From Reyranella sp. (GTDB lineage: Bacteria > Pseudomonadota > Alphaproteobacteria > Reyranellales > Reyranellaceae), in the NCBI RefSeq assembly GCF_004296935.1, contig NZ_SCVH01000166.1, forward strand, positions 124,001 to 188,000: a stretch of 64,000 nt of DNA. Direction: 5' to 3'. Below are positions 20,829 to 29,328 of the stretch, one piece after another. Each line of letters opens with the position of its first letter. Positions within the stretch are counted from its first letter, which is position 1. The translations under genes were made by a program, and so were the position numbers. The notes under the pieces are model-generated. The model was not told where the DNA came from. It saw only the letters and a list, made by a program, of their open reading frames with translations, and made no database searches.

Positions 20829-23283
20829 CGTCTGGTCCTTCGCTGGTCATCTCGGAACTGCCCTCCGTCTTCGGCCGTTCCGGCAACTCGCCGCGGAACG
20901 CCGCGCCGAGCTTGTCGATATCGCGCAGCCTGAGTTCAGGCACCGGCCTGGGGTCGATGATCATCTCGTCGATCAGCCGGCCAAGAATCGAGCGGTTGAG
21001 GTCGTTCATGACGGTCAGCCGGTCCTCGAGGTTCGACACGAACACGAACAGCTCGAAGTCGAGGGCGGCCGTAGTGACGCGCACGAAGCGTACGATCGGC
21101 ATCGGCACGCGCAGCACCCGCGGGTGGCCGAGCGCCGCCTCGCGCAGGATTGCCTCCAGTTTCATGACGTCGGTCGACAGCGGCACGGCGATCTGGATTT
21201 CCACCCGGCTCGAGGTGTCGGCATAGGTCCGGTTGATGACCGGGTTTTGCAGGAACATGCTGTTGGGCACGATCACATGCGTGCGCTGGAAGGTCTCGAT
21301 CTCGGTGGCGCGGATGTTGATGCGCCGCACGAAGCCTTCATGGCCGTTCACGATCACCCAGTCGCCGGCCTTGATCGGTCGCTCCATCAGAAGGATCACA
21401 CCGGAGATCACATTGTTGGCGATGTTCTGCAGGCCGAGGCCGATGCCCACCGACAGGGCGCCGAGCACGATGGCGAGGTTGGTGAAGTCGACGCCCAAGG
21501 CGCCGACGCCGACCAGGATCGCGATCATGACGCCGGCGTAGTTGAGGCCGGCGTCGATCGACTGGCGGAGCGGCAGCGGCGCGTCGACAGTCGGCAGCAC
21601 GCGGTCGCGCACGATGCTGCGGATCAGGCGCGCGATCAGCATGCAGACGCCGAAGGCCAGGATCGCCATGCCGACGTTGCCCAACGAGATCGTGACGCCG
21701 CCCACCTTCACGCCGCGCAGCAGCTGGCCAAAGCCCTGCAGGATGGCGTCGATGTCGACTCCCCAGGTGGCCGGGATCGTCAGCGCCAGCAACGCCACCA
21801 GGATCAGGTCGAACAGCAGCAACACGATCAGCTGGCCGCGCACCGTCGAATCGGCCGGCAAGCCCAGGCGGTGCCGCACCCAGCGGCCGGACGGCGTGTC
21901 GGGTGCGGCGGCGGCATCGAGCAGATCGGCGACGAGGCGATGCAGCAGAAGTCCGATCGCGATCAGGAGGCAGGTTGCGGCGATCGATGCATGAAGGTGG
22001 GCAGCGAGCGCGGCATAGCCCGCGAGCGCGAAGCCGATCGATGACAACACCACGGCACTCAGGACCAGGCGCGCGATCGACCACCAGGTGCCGCCGATCA
22101 TCGGCGGCAGCTCCGATCCCTCGGGCCGCGCCGCATGCCAAGCCTTGTTAGAAAGGGTCGGCAGGGCGAGCAGCGCGACCAGGGTGGCGAGCACGAGGGA
22201 GCCGACGGCCGCCACCGCCTCGCGCTCGCCGGCTTGGCTCAGCGAGACATAGATCAGGTCGGCCACGATACCCACCACCATCAGGCGGCGCAGTGCATGA
22301 GAGAGATAATGTGCGCTCGAATCGGAGAACGGCAGGATGCGCCATGCCGGATGGGCCGGCGCAAGCCCGGCCGCGGTCATGCCGAACACCAGCAGCAAGG
22401 TGATCAGACGCAGGGTCAATTCCGGCACCAGCACATCCATGGGCGGCGGCGGCGCGCTGGCCGACAGCAGCTTGCCGATCAGCCACACGGCGAGAATCGG
22501 CACCAGCACCAGCCCGATGCCGTCGATGGCGGTGGCGATGGTACGGTCGCGGTGGGTCGGCTCGTGGGCATGCCTGCGGCCGAAGCGGCGGCGGAGCCAT
22601 CGTCCGGCCCACCACAGCGCAAGGGTGAGCAGGGCCCAGGCGGCGAGCGGCGTGAGGTCCTGTCCGCCTGATCTCAGCGCCGCCAGCCCGCCGCGATTCC
22701 AGGTCGACATCGCCACAGACAGGGCCTGCGCCGAGGCGGCCAGCTCCGGTCCGATATTGCTCCATACCTGGCTCGACAACGGCGAGGCGTTGCGGCGCAG
22801 CAGGTTCTGCAGCACGACTTCGCCCCGCAGCTTGGTCAGATGTTCGAGCAGCTGGTCGGCGCGGGCGATCACGACCTCGCATTGCTTGGCTCGGCCCTCG
22901 CTGATCGTCGCCTGCTCCGTCAGGCGCTGGCGCTCGGCCTTCACGGCATCCGATTCGGGCGGGGCATCCGGTCCCGGCTTGGCCTCGAGCGGTGCCAGCA
23001 GCTTCTTGGTGTCGGTAAGGTCGTTGCGGGCGAGCGCGGCGGCGGCGGCGGCGGCGGCGCGTACGTCGGTTGCCTGTTCGCGCAAAGCATCGATCTCGGC
23101 CGGCAGCAGGACGGCTTGCTCGGTGCGAGTGGCGATGCGGTCGAGCTGGCGCGTCCAAAGGTCGACGAGCTGCGAGAACGGCCGCTGCGGCGCCGGCGTC
23201 TGCTGGGCGAACGCGACGACGCCCGCCAGCAGGAACGCGAGCCCCGCAAGACTGGACCAGGCGAGGCGGGTAGAAAATCGCAT
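20803..23283 (-). CDS. MscS-family mechanosensitive channel with DUF3772-type N-terminal domain
   Basis: 826 residues. Signal peptide (cleavage near VAFAQQ) and a long helical periplasmic region (about 30-190) with coiled-coil character precede about ten membrane helices. The MscS pore and beta-domain signature GIGLGLQNIANNVISGVILL and ERPIKAGDWV lie near residues 610-650, followed by a soluble C-terminal domain. Large MscS proteins of this layout (MscK/YbdG-like) release solutes on hypo-osmotic shock. The chosen start gives a proper signal peptide; a longer upstream frame carries no such feature. Confidence 0.87.
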   Translation of the reverse strand: MRFSTRLAWSSLAGLAFLLAGVVAFAQQTPAPQRPFSQLVDLWTRQLDRIATRTEQAVLLPAEIDALREQATDVRAAAAAAAALARNDLTDTKKLLAPLEAKPGPDAPPESDAVKAERQRLTEQATISEGRAKQCEVVIARADQLLEHLTKLRGEVVLQNLLRRNASPLSSQVWSNIGPELAASAQALSVAMSTWNRGGLAALRSGGQDLTPLAAWALLTLALWWAGRWLRRRFGRRHAHEPTHRDRTIATAIDGIGLVLVPILAVWLIGKLLSASAPPPPMDVLVPELTLRLITLLLVFGMTAAGLAPAHPAWRILPFSDSSAHYLSHALRRLMVVGIVADLIYVSLSQAGEREAVAAVGSLVLATLVALLALPTLSNKAWHAARPEGSELPPMIGGTWWSIARLVLSAVVLSSIGFALAGYAALAAHLHASIAATCLLIAIGLLLHRLVADLLDAAAAPDTPSGRWVRHRLGLPADSTVRGQLIVLLLFDLILVALLALTIPATWGVDIDAILQGFGQLLRGVKVGGVTISLGNVGMAILAFGVCMLIARLIRSIVRDRVLPTVDAPLPLRQSIDAGLNYAGVMIAILVGVGALGVDFTNLAIVLGALSVGIGLGLQNIANNVISGVILLMERPIKAGDWVIVNGHEGFVRRINIRATEIETFQRTHVIVPNSMFLQNPVINRTYADTSSRVEIQIAVPLSTDVMKLEAILREAALGHPRVLRVPMPIVRFVRVTTAALDFELFVFVSNLEDRLTVMNDLNRSILGRLIDEMIIDPRPVPELRLRDIDKLGAAFRGELPERPKTEGSSEMTSEGPDDAAAAPKN

Positions 23284-23521
23284 GCGGTTGCCGGATCCTG
23301 ATGACTTCGTAGGGTCTTTGCTTCCCGTACCACGACGGATATGGATCGGGCCATCGCCCGGCCCGGATTTCGCGGGTCGCGAGACCGTCATTTGGCCCGT
23401 CACAACGGCGAAATCAGGGCATCCTTCAGGCTGTCTGCATCCCGTCACCGCTTCGTCGTTGACAGGACGGGACCGACGCGGAACCTTGCGCGCCGAAACG
23501 GGAAATTTTGGGGGAAACGGC

Positions 23522-24625
23522 ATGGCCGACGGGCAAGGCGCGGTGGGTGAGGTTCGGATCAAGCCCGATCGCCTGCACAGGTTCACGATGGCAATTTGCC
23601 GGGCCGATGGCAGTTCGGACCAGGAAGCGAAGCTCATCGCTGACCATCTCGTGCTCGCCAACCTGTTCGGCCACGACAGCCACGGCGTCGGCATGATGCC
23701 ACACTACATCCAGAACACCGTGTCGGGCGCCTGCGTGCGCAATCATCACGCCAAGATCGTCCGCGACAACGGCGCGGTGCTCGTGATCGACGGCGGCGCT
23801 GGCTACGGCCAGGTCGTCGCCAAGGAGGCGATGGACATCGGCATCGAGCGGGCCAAGAAGAACGGCGTCTGCGTCGTCGGCCTGATCAACGCCCATCACA
23901 TCGGCCGTATCGGCCACTGGGGCGAACAGTGCGCGCGCGCCGGCATGGTGAGCACGCATTGGGTGAACGTGCACGGCCACAAGTCGCTGGTGGCGCCGTT
24001 CGGCGCCGCCGAGGCCCGCTTCACCACCAACCCCTACTGCACGGCGGTGCCGCGCAAGGGCAAGGAGCCGATCGTGCTCGACTTCGCCACCAGCCAGGTG
24101 GCGATGGGCAAGGTCCGGGTTGCCAACAACAAGCAGATCCAGATGGAACCCGGGCTGATGATCGACGCCGAGGGCAATCCGACCACCGATCCCGGCACCA
24201 TGTACAACGCCCCCTACGGCGCCATCCTGCCATTCGGCCTGCACAAGGGCGGCGGCCTGGCGGTGATCTGCGACCTGCTGGCCGGCGCCCTGACCGGCGG
24301 CAAAACGCATTCGCCGCGGACCATCAAGAAGGACGGCACCGACATCATCAACAACATGCTGTCGATCATCATCGATCCAGCATCGATGGGCGGCGCTGAA
24401 TTTTTCGAGGATGAAGTCGAGAATTTCATCGGCTGGGTGAAGTCTGCGAAGCCTCAGCCTGGCGTCGCTGAAGTCCTGACGCCGGGCGAGCCCGAACGCG
24501 CGCGCCGTGTCGACCGCGAGAAGAACGGCGTGCCGATCGATGCCACGACATGGCAGCAGATCGTCGATACCGCGCGCAAGGTGCGCCTGAACGACATCGA
24601 CATTCCCCAAATGGCCGGCGCCTGA
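23522..24625 (+). CDS. Malate/L-lactate dehydrogenase (Ldh) family oxidoreductase
   Basis: 367 residues, full length for the YlbC/ComC/MdlH family of NAD(P)-dependent 2-hydroxyacid (or delta1-piperideine-2-carboxylate) reductases, which lack a Rossmann fold. Family blocks are DHLVLANLFGHDSHG, INAHHIGRIGHW, FTTNPYCTAVP, PIVLDFATSQVA and LPFGLHKGGGL. The ATG follows GGGGGAAACGGC. It is followed after 26 bp by a GST gene and a cupin gene in one apparent operon. Confidence 0.88.
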   Translation: MADGQGAVGEVRIKPDRLHRFTMAICRADGSSDQEAKLIADHLVLANLFGHDSHGVGMMPHYIQNTVSGACVRNHHAKIVRDNGAVLVIDGGAGYGQVVAKEAMDIGIERAKKNGVCVVGLINAHHIGRIGHWGEQCARAGMVSTHWVNVHGHKSLVAPFGAAEARFTTNPYCTAVPRKGKEPIVLDFATSQVAMGKVRVANNKQIQMEPGLMIDAEGNPTTDPGTMYNAPYGAILPFGLHKGGGLAVICDLLAGALTGGKTHSPRTIKKDGTDIINNMLSIIIDPASMGGAEFFEDEVENFIGWVKSAKPQPGVAEVLTPGEPERARRVDREKNGVPIDATTWQQIVDTARKVRLNDIDIPQMAGA

Positions 24626-24651
24626 CGCCGCCGGAAGGCAGGAGACCGACC

Positions 24652-25272
24652 ATGGCCAAAATGAAGCTCTACTACTCGCCCTCGTCGCCGTACGCCCGCA
24701 AGGTTCGGGTGTTGGCGCTGCTCACGGGCCTCGACAAGAAGATGGAGACGGTGAACGTCGCGCTGACGCCGGTGGCGCCCAATGCCGACGTCGACAAGCA
24801 CAATCCCATCGGCAAGATTCCGGCGCTGTCGGTCAAGGGAATGGATCTCTTCGATTCGCCGGTGATCTGCGAGTACCTCGACAGCCAGCACAAGGGCCGC
24901 AAGCTCTTCCCGCGCAAGGGCCGCGAACGCTGGGTGGCGTTGCGCCAGCAGGCGATGGGCGATGGTCTGCTCGATGCCGCGCTTCTGGCCCGCTACGAAG
25001 GTTTCCTGCGCCCGGAGGACAGGCGCTGGCCTGACTGGACCAAGGGCCAGATGAAGAAGATCGACGGCGTACTCGACCAGCTCGAAGCCGAGTCGAAGTC
25101 GCTCAAGGGCAAACCGACCATCGGCACCATCACCATCGCCTGCGCCTTGGGTTATCTCGACTTCCGCTTCGCCAGCCACGACTGGCGCGGCAAGCGCGCC
25201 AAGCTCGCCAAGTGGTTCTCGACCTTCTCCAAGCAGGCGTCGATGAAGGCGACGGTGCCTCCGCCGGCGTGA
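24652..25272 (+). CDS. Glutathione S-transferase family protein
   Basis: 206 residues. An N-terminal thioredoxin-like domain (YYSPSSPYARKVRV with the probable glutathione-activating Ser, then NPIGKIPAL and DSPVICEYLD) precedes a helical C-terminal domain containing IGTITIACALGYLDFR. The layout is that of a classical cytosolic GST. The GGCAGGAG ribosome site supports the start. Its TGA overlaps the GTG start of the cupin gene. Confidence 0.88.
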   Translation: MAKMKLYYSPSSPYARKVRVLALLTGLDKKMETVNVALTPVAPNADVDKHNPIGKIPALSVKGMDLFDSPVICEYLDSQHKGRKLFPRKGRERWVALRQQAMGDGLLDAALLARYEGFLRPEDRRWPDWTKGQMKKIDGVLDQLEAESKSLKGKPTIGTITIACALGYLDFRFASHDWRGKRAKLAKWFSTFSKQASMKATVPPPA

Positions 25273-25682
25273 CGGCAGACGAGATCATTGCCCGTCTCGG
25301 CTTGCGGCCACATCCCGAGGGCGGGCATTTCCGCGAGACCTTCCGCGCGCCCGATGCGGGCCGCGGCGCCAGCACGGCGATCTTCTTCCTGCTCAAGGCG
25401 GGCGAGCGCTCGCACTGGCACAGGGTCGATGCCGACGAGGTCTGGCATCACTATGCCGGCGCGCCGCTCGAACTGTCGATGAGTGACGACGGCCACGCCG
25501 TCCGCCACCTTCGGCTCGGTAGCGATTTCGGCCTCGGCGAGACGCCGCAGATCGTGGTGCCGCGCGGCGTCTGGCAGGCGGCGCGCTCACTGGGCAACTG
25601 GACGCTTGTCGGCTGCACCGTGGCACCCGGCTTCGACTTCGCGGGTTTCGAACTGGCGCCGCCCGGTTGGGAACCGAAATAG
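25269..25682 (+). CDS. Cupin domain protein, DUF985 (YML079-like)
   Basis: 137 residues from a GTG that overlaps the GST stop (GTGA). The RmlC-like jelly roll shows the DUF985 blocks HPEGGHFRETFRAP, GERSHWHRVDADEVWHHYAG and QIVVPRGVWQAARS. No enzymatic role is established for the family; a sugar-like or small-ligand-binding cupin is likely. It is the terminal gene of the Ldh-GST-cupin operon, followed by a palindromic repeat. Confidence 0.88.
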   Translation: MTADEIIARLGLRPHPEGGHFRETFRAPDAGRGASTAIFFLLKAGERSHWHRVDADEVWHHYAGAPLELSMSDDGHAVRHLRLGSDFGLGETPQIVVPRGVWQAARSLGNWTLVGCTVAPGFDFAGFELAPPGWEPK

Positions 25683-25733
25683 CCCTCCTCCCCCGTCCTC
25701 GGGGGAGGTGCCCCGTAGGGGCGGAGGGGGAAG
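25683..25733. repeat. GC-rich extragenic palindromic repeat, copy A
   Basis: Contains CCTCCCCCGTCCTCGGGGGAGG, then CCCCGTAGGGGCGGAGGGGG. It resembles, in inverted orientation, the copies at 26020-26070 and 56863-56970. It lies directly after the cupin stop and may also act as a transcription end. Confidence 0.7.
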
Positions 25734-25750
25734 GCCACAGGCAAGGAACG

Positions 25751-26003
25751 ATGTTTCGAATCTACCTCGACACAAACGACGGAACGCCTGACGGGTCGGT
25801 ACGGGCTTTGGGTCAAAGGCTCGTTGGACGATATTGCGCCGATTGCCGATCAGCTTCGCGACGGCATGCATGTCATCATCTACATGACTGACGAATTGGA
25901 GATGGAAGCTATCCTGCGGTTCGACGCAGAGTGGAAGGCTTGGACTGCGATGCCAGTCAAGGGAACTATCAAGTACTACGACGAAGATTCGAAGAGCAAC
26001 TGA
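25751..26003 (+). pseudogene. Small conserved-looking protein gene broken by a 1-nt frameshift
   Basis: The ATG frame begins MFRIYLDTNDGTPDG and then loses sense. From about 25798 the next frame continues RYGLWVKGSLDDIAPIADQL, then HVIIYMTDELEMEAIL and ends KGTIKYYDEDSKSN at 26003. Joined, the two pieces make a compact protein of about 83 residues with one nucleotide too many near 25790-25800. The continuity of sense on both sides argues for a real gene with a frameshift mutation or a sequencing error. It is bracketed by inverted palindromic repeats. Confidence 0.6.
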
Positions 26004-26019
26004 CGCGCCAAAGGGCGGC

Positions 26020-26070
26020 CTTCCCCCTCCGGCCCTGCGGGCCACCTCCCCCGTATGACGGGGGAGGAGT
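26020..26070. repeat. GC-rich extragenic palindromic repeat, copy B
   Basis: TTCCCCCTCCGGCCCTGCGGGCC followed by the stem CCTCCCCCGTATGACGGGGGAGG. It is near-identical to the first half of the element at 56863 and inverted relative to copy A. It abuts the stop codon of the EamA transporter gene and could terminate transcription from either side. Confidence 0.7.
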
Positions 26071-26963
26071 TACTTTCGCCACAGCTCGCGCGAGGCGAGC
26101 ACCGCTCCGATGGTGACCAGCAGGGCGGCAAGCAGGAGTGCGCCGGTCGGTTCAGCGAGCCCGCAGACGATCAGGATCGCTGTCGAGAGAATCGGTGTTG
26201 CATAGCTGAACGCGCCCAGTGCGCGGATGTCGCCGCGTTTGACGGCGTGGTCCCAGAAATAGAAAGCCGATCCCGTAGGCCCAAGGCCGAGCGCCAGCAC
26301 GGCGAGCCAGGCAAGGGGCGTCGCCGGCCACACCGTGCGCTCGAACACCAGGTGGCAGAGCAGCGAGAGAACGGCCGACGCGGCGCAAAAGCCGGCAATG
26401 GCGTCGGTCGGCGTCTCGCCGAAACGGCGCGACATCACCGAATAGAGCGCCCAGGTGAAGGCGCAGCCCAGCGCCAGGGCGTAGCCCAGCGCGTGATCGC
26501 CGGTGAAATTCAGTCCACGGCCGACGGCGAGCAGTGCCACGCCAGCGAAGCCGAGGCCGGCGCCGGCCAGATGCGTCCAGCCCAGGCGCCCTCGTTCGCT
26601 TTCTGCGGCGAGCGGCGCCGACGAGAGCACGATCAGAAGCGGCCAGAGATAGTTGACGAGATTGGCCTCGGCCGGAGGTGCCAATTGCAGGGCGCCGAAG
26701 TAGAGCGCGTGGTAGCCGAACAGGCCGCCGATGCCCACCAGCCAGACCTGTGCCGGCCAGCGCACGAGCCCCGCCCAGCCCACGCCGCGCCACCGGGCGC
26801 GGACGATGCCGATGGCCGCGCCGATGGCGAACGTCATGGCAACCATCTGGAAGGGCGGAACCTCGCCCGCCAGGACGGAAAGCGTGGCAAGCGAACCCCA
26901 AAGGCAGATGGCGGCGAGTCCGGAAGCCATCGCCCGCCGCCGGACGGTGTCGACTGTCGTCAT
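26070..26963 (-). CDS. EamA/DMT-superfamily exporter (YddG-like)
   Basis: 297 residues with ten predicted membrane helices in two EamA repeats. The blocks LAAICLWGSLATLSVLAGEVPPF and NLVNYLWPLLIVLSS are characteristic of the aromatic amino acid exporter YddG and its relatives. The substrate is inferred to be amino acids or related metabolites. It is a single gene, divergent from the DUF1499 gene. Confidence 0.85.
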   Translation of the reverse strand: MTTVDTVRRRAMASGLAAICLWGSLATLSVLAGEVPPFQMVAMTFAIGAAIGIVRARWRGVGWAGLVRWPAQVWLVGIGGLFGYHALYFGALQLAPPAEANLVNYLWPLLIVLSSAPLAAESERGRLGWTHLAGAGLGFAGVALLAVGRGLNFTGDHALGYALALGCAFTWALYSVMSRRFGETPTDAIAGFCAASAVLSLLCHLVFERTVWPATPLAWLAVLALGLGPTGSAFYFWDHAVKRGDIRALGAFSYATPILSTAILIVCGLAEPTGALLLAALLVTIGAVLASRELWRK

Positions 26964-27067
26964 CGCCGCCGCATAGAGAATGCAATCGCGCTTGTCGAGC
27001 GCCCGAATGGTGTGGCGGATGCATGGGTTTGGTTTCGCGGTTACGATGACGTTACAGCGGAGACGGC

Positions 27068-27820
27068 ATGTTCGTTCGACCGACCAACCCGATCAGCCAT
27101 CGCCTGGCGCGCATGGCGTTCATTTCGGCCTGTGTGGCCGCGCTGATCGTTGCCGCCGCCGGTCCGCTGCACCGCTATCTCGGGTTGGATATCGAAGCGG
27201 CGATCGCCGTCTTCCGCTACGGCTTCTATGTCGCCGTCGCCGGCGTGGCGCTGGGGCTCGCGACCATCGTCCCGACGCGGCCCGGCGACCGTCGGCGCGG
27301 GTTCGTGGCGGCGTTTCTCGCCATCGTGATCGGCGTGGCCGGTGCCTGGGTGCCGGTGAGCTGGTTCCTGTGGTCGCAGCAATTGCCGGTGATCAACGAC
27401 ATCTCGACCGATGTCGCCAGCCCACCTGCCATGGTGGCGCTCCTACAGTTGCGGCGTGGCGCACCCAATCTGCCCAACTATCCCGGCGCCGCCGCCGCCG
27501 CGCTCCAGCGCGCCGCCTATCCCGACATCGTGTCGATCATCCTGCCTGTTGCCCCGGCCGAGGCGTTCAAGCGCGCTGACCGTGTGGCGATGGCGCTGGG
27601 CTGGGATGTCATCGCGCGCGCGCCGGCGGAAGGCCGGATCGAGGCCGTCGACACCAGCAACTGGTTCGGATTTCGTGACGACATCGTCGTGCGCATCCGT
27701 GCCGAGGGCACGGGCAGCAGGATCGACATCCGCTCCAAGAGCCGGGCCGGCGAGTCCGACCTCGGCGTCAACGCGCGGCGTATCCGCGACTTCGCCGCCC
27801 GTCTGAAAGCCGAGCGCTGA
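27068..27820 (+). CDS. DUF1499 membrane protein
   Basis: 250 residues. Three hydrophobic segments lie in the first 105 residues (about 15-40, 48-72, 82-105). A soluble DUF1499 domain (about 110-250) follows, with LPNYPGAAAAALQRAAYPDI, AEGRIEAVDTSNWFGFRDDI and the ending RIRDFAARLKAE. Function is not established for the family. Convergent with the histidine kinase gene that follows. Confidence 0.85.
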   Translation: MFVRPTNPISHRLARMAFISACVAALIVAAAGPLHRYLGLDIEAAIAVFRYGFYVAVAGVALGLATIVPTRPGDRRRGFVAAFLAIVIGVAGAWVPVSWFLWSQQLPVINDISTDVASPPAMVALLQLRRGAPNLPNYPGAAAAALQRAAYPDIVSIILPVAPAEAFKRADRVAMALGWDVIARAPAEGRIEAVDTSNWFGFRDDIVVRIRAEGTGSRIDIRSKSRAGESDLGVNARRIRDFAARLKAER

Positions 27821-27841
27821 TCGGCTCTTCGATCGATCTCG

Positions 27842-29278
27842 TCAGACGTCGCCGAGCGGCAGGGTAAAGCGAAAGGTCGTGCCCGAGGGGCCGGTCTCGG
27901 TGAGCGCGATGTCGCCGCCATGGGTACGCACCAGGTCGCGCGCGATAGCGAGACCCAACCCGGCGCCACCGGCGCGTCCGCCGGTGGTGAAGGGGCGGAA
28001 GAGCTGCGCCGCGACCGCCTGCGGCACGCCGGGGCCGTTGTCGGCGACGTCGATCAGCAGGTATCCGCCGTTGGCCCTGGACCGCACGGTGACGGTGGTG
28101 GCGCCGGCTTCGAAGGCGTTGCGGCCGAGATTGACGAAGACGCGGTAGAGCAGGTCTCGGTCGGCGCGCGCGTTGCGGCCTTCGCCGACTTCGTTCAGCC
28201 ACGCGCGGACGAGGTTGGGCGTGCTGTCCTCGCCCTGTTCCTGGAGCGCTATACCCGCTTCGTCTACCAGATCGGCGAGGTCGACCGTTGCCAGACGCGG
28301 CGCCGGCTGGTCGCGCACATACTCGATGGCGTCGCTGGCCAGCCGCGCCGCGCGGTCGATGGTGTTGAGAATGGTCGGCGCCAGCACCCGTGTACGTTCG
28401 TCGCCACTGCGCGCCATCCGGTCCGATAGCAGTCGTGCCGTCGACAGCATGTTGCGCAGGTCGTGATTGATCTTGTTGGTCGCGGCGCCGACCTCGGCCA
28501 GGCGAGACTTCTGCCGGAGCGAGGCGCGCAGTTCGCGCTGCAGGTTCTGGAATTCGCGGTCGACGACGCCGATCTCGTCGTTGCGTTGCGTCGGCGCCCG
28601 TTCGGTCCCGCCCTCCTCGGGTGCGCGACGGAACGCCGTCATGTCGGACGACAGATCCTGGAGTGGCCGGATGACCAGCCAACGCAGGCCGAGATAGAGC
28701 AGGATGGCGGTGAACAGGGCGATGATAATCGACAGTGCGAGGATGCGGCCAGCATAGGCGTACATCGCCAACCGCATCGGTAGCTCATCGACGACGATCC
28801 AGACCATCGCCGAGGGCAATCTCATCGATTCGCCTCCGACGCGGATGTAGCGCGAACCGTCGTAGGTCATCGTAGCCAGAGCGTCCCAGATCAGGCCCAA
28901 GGCGCCGCGGTCCTTCAAATTGTAACTCGGCATATCCGGCCGCGGCTCGATGTTCATCAAGGCGCGCTTGGGCTTGTTGGGCTCGACCAGCACGACAGTG
29001 TCGACCCGGGCGTGGTTGAGCAGGCTGCGCTTGACCTCTTCCGTCACCATGTTGTCGGGGGTGGCGTCGAGAGCGAGGGCTGCCAGGGTGCCGCTTTCGA
29101 TCAACTGCTCGAGATTGACCGCGCGGAAGCGGGCAATCGACGGCAGGAAGATGAAGACCTCAGCGGTCATCACCGCCGTCACGACGAGCGCGAGGATGCG
29201 CCACGACAGGCCGAAGGCCGGACTGCGGCGGCGCGTGGCGCGGGTCGCTTGTGCCGGAACGGTGACGTCGGTGGTCAT
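27842..29278 (-). CDS. Sensor histidine kinase, two membrane helices, HAMP
   Basis: 478 residues. TM1 is near 28-48 and TM2 near 175-200, with about 125 residues of periplasmic sensor between them. A HAMP domain (about 205-255) is followed by a dimerisation helix with the phospho-histidine in NKINHDLRNMLS, then a HATPase domain with N-box VNLGRNAFEAG, G1 DVADNGPGV and G2 GGAGLGLAIARDLV. The HDLRN motif is of the non-classical H-box type. No response regulator is adjacent, so it is an orphan kinase. Ligand unknown. Confidence 0.9.
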   Translation of the reverse strand: MTTDVTVPAQATRATRRRSPAFGLSWRILALVVTAVMTAEVFIFLPSIARFRAVNLEQLIESGTLAALALDATPDNMVTEEVKRSLLNHARVDTVVLVEPNKPKRALMNIEPRPDMPSYNLKDRGALGLIWDALATMTYDGSRYIRVGGESMRLPSAMVWIVVDELPMRLAMYAYAGRILALSIIIALFTAILLYLGLRWLVIRPLQDLSSDMTAFRRAPEEGGTERAPTQRNDEIGVVDREFQNLQRELRASLRQKSRLAEVGAATNKINHDLRNMLSTARLLSDRMARSGDERTRVLAPTILNTIDRAARLASDAIEYVRDQPAPRLATVDLADLVDEAGIALQEQGEDSTPNLVRAWLNEVGEGRNARADRDLLYRVFVNLGRNAFEAGATTVTVRSRANGGYLLIDVADNGPGVPQAVAAQLFRPFTTGGRAGGAGLGLAIARDLVRTHGGDIALTETGPSGTTFRFTLPLGDV

Positions 29279-29328
29279 GATTGTCGAAGTCTATCGGAGA
29301 CTGCCGGCATGGCCTAGGCGGCGGCCGT

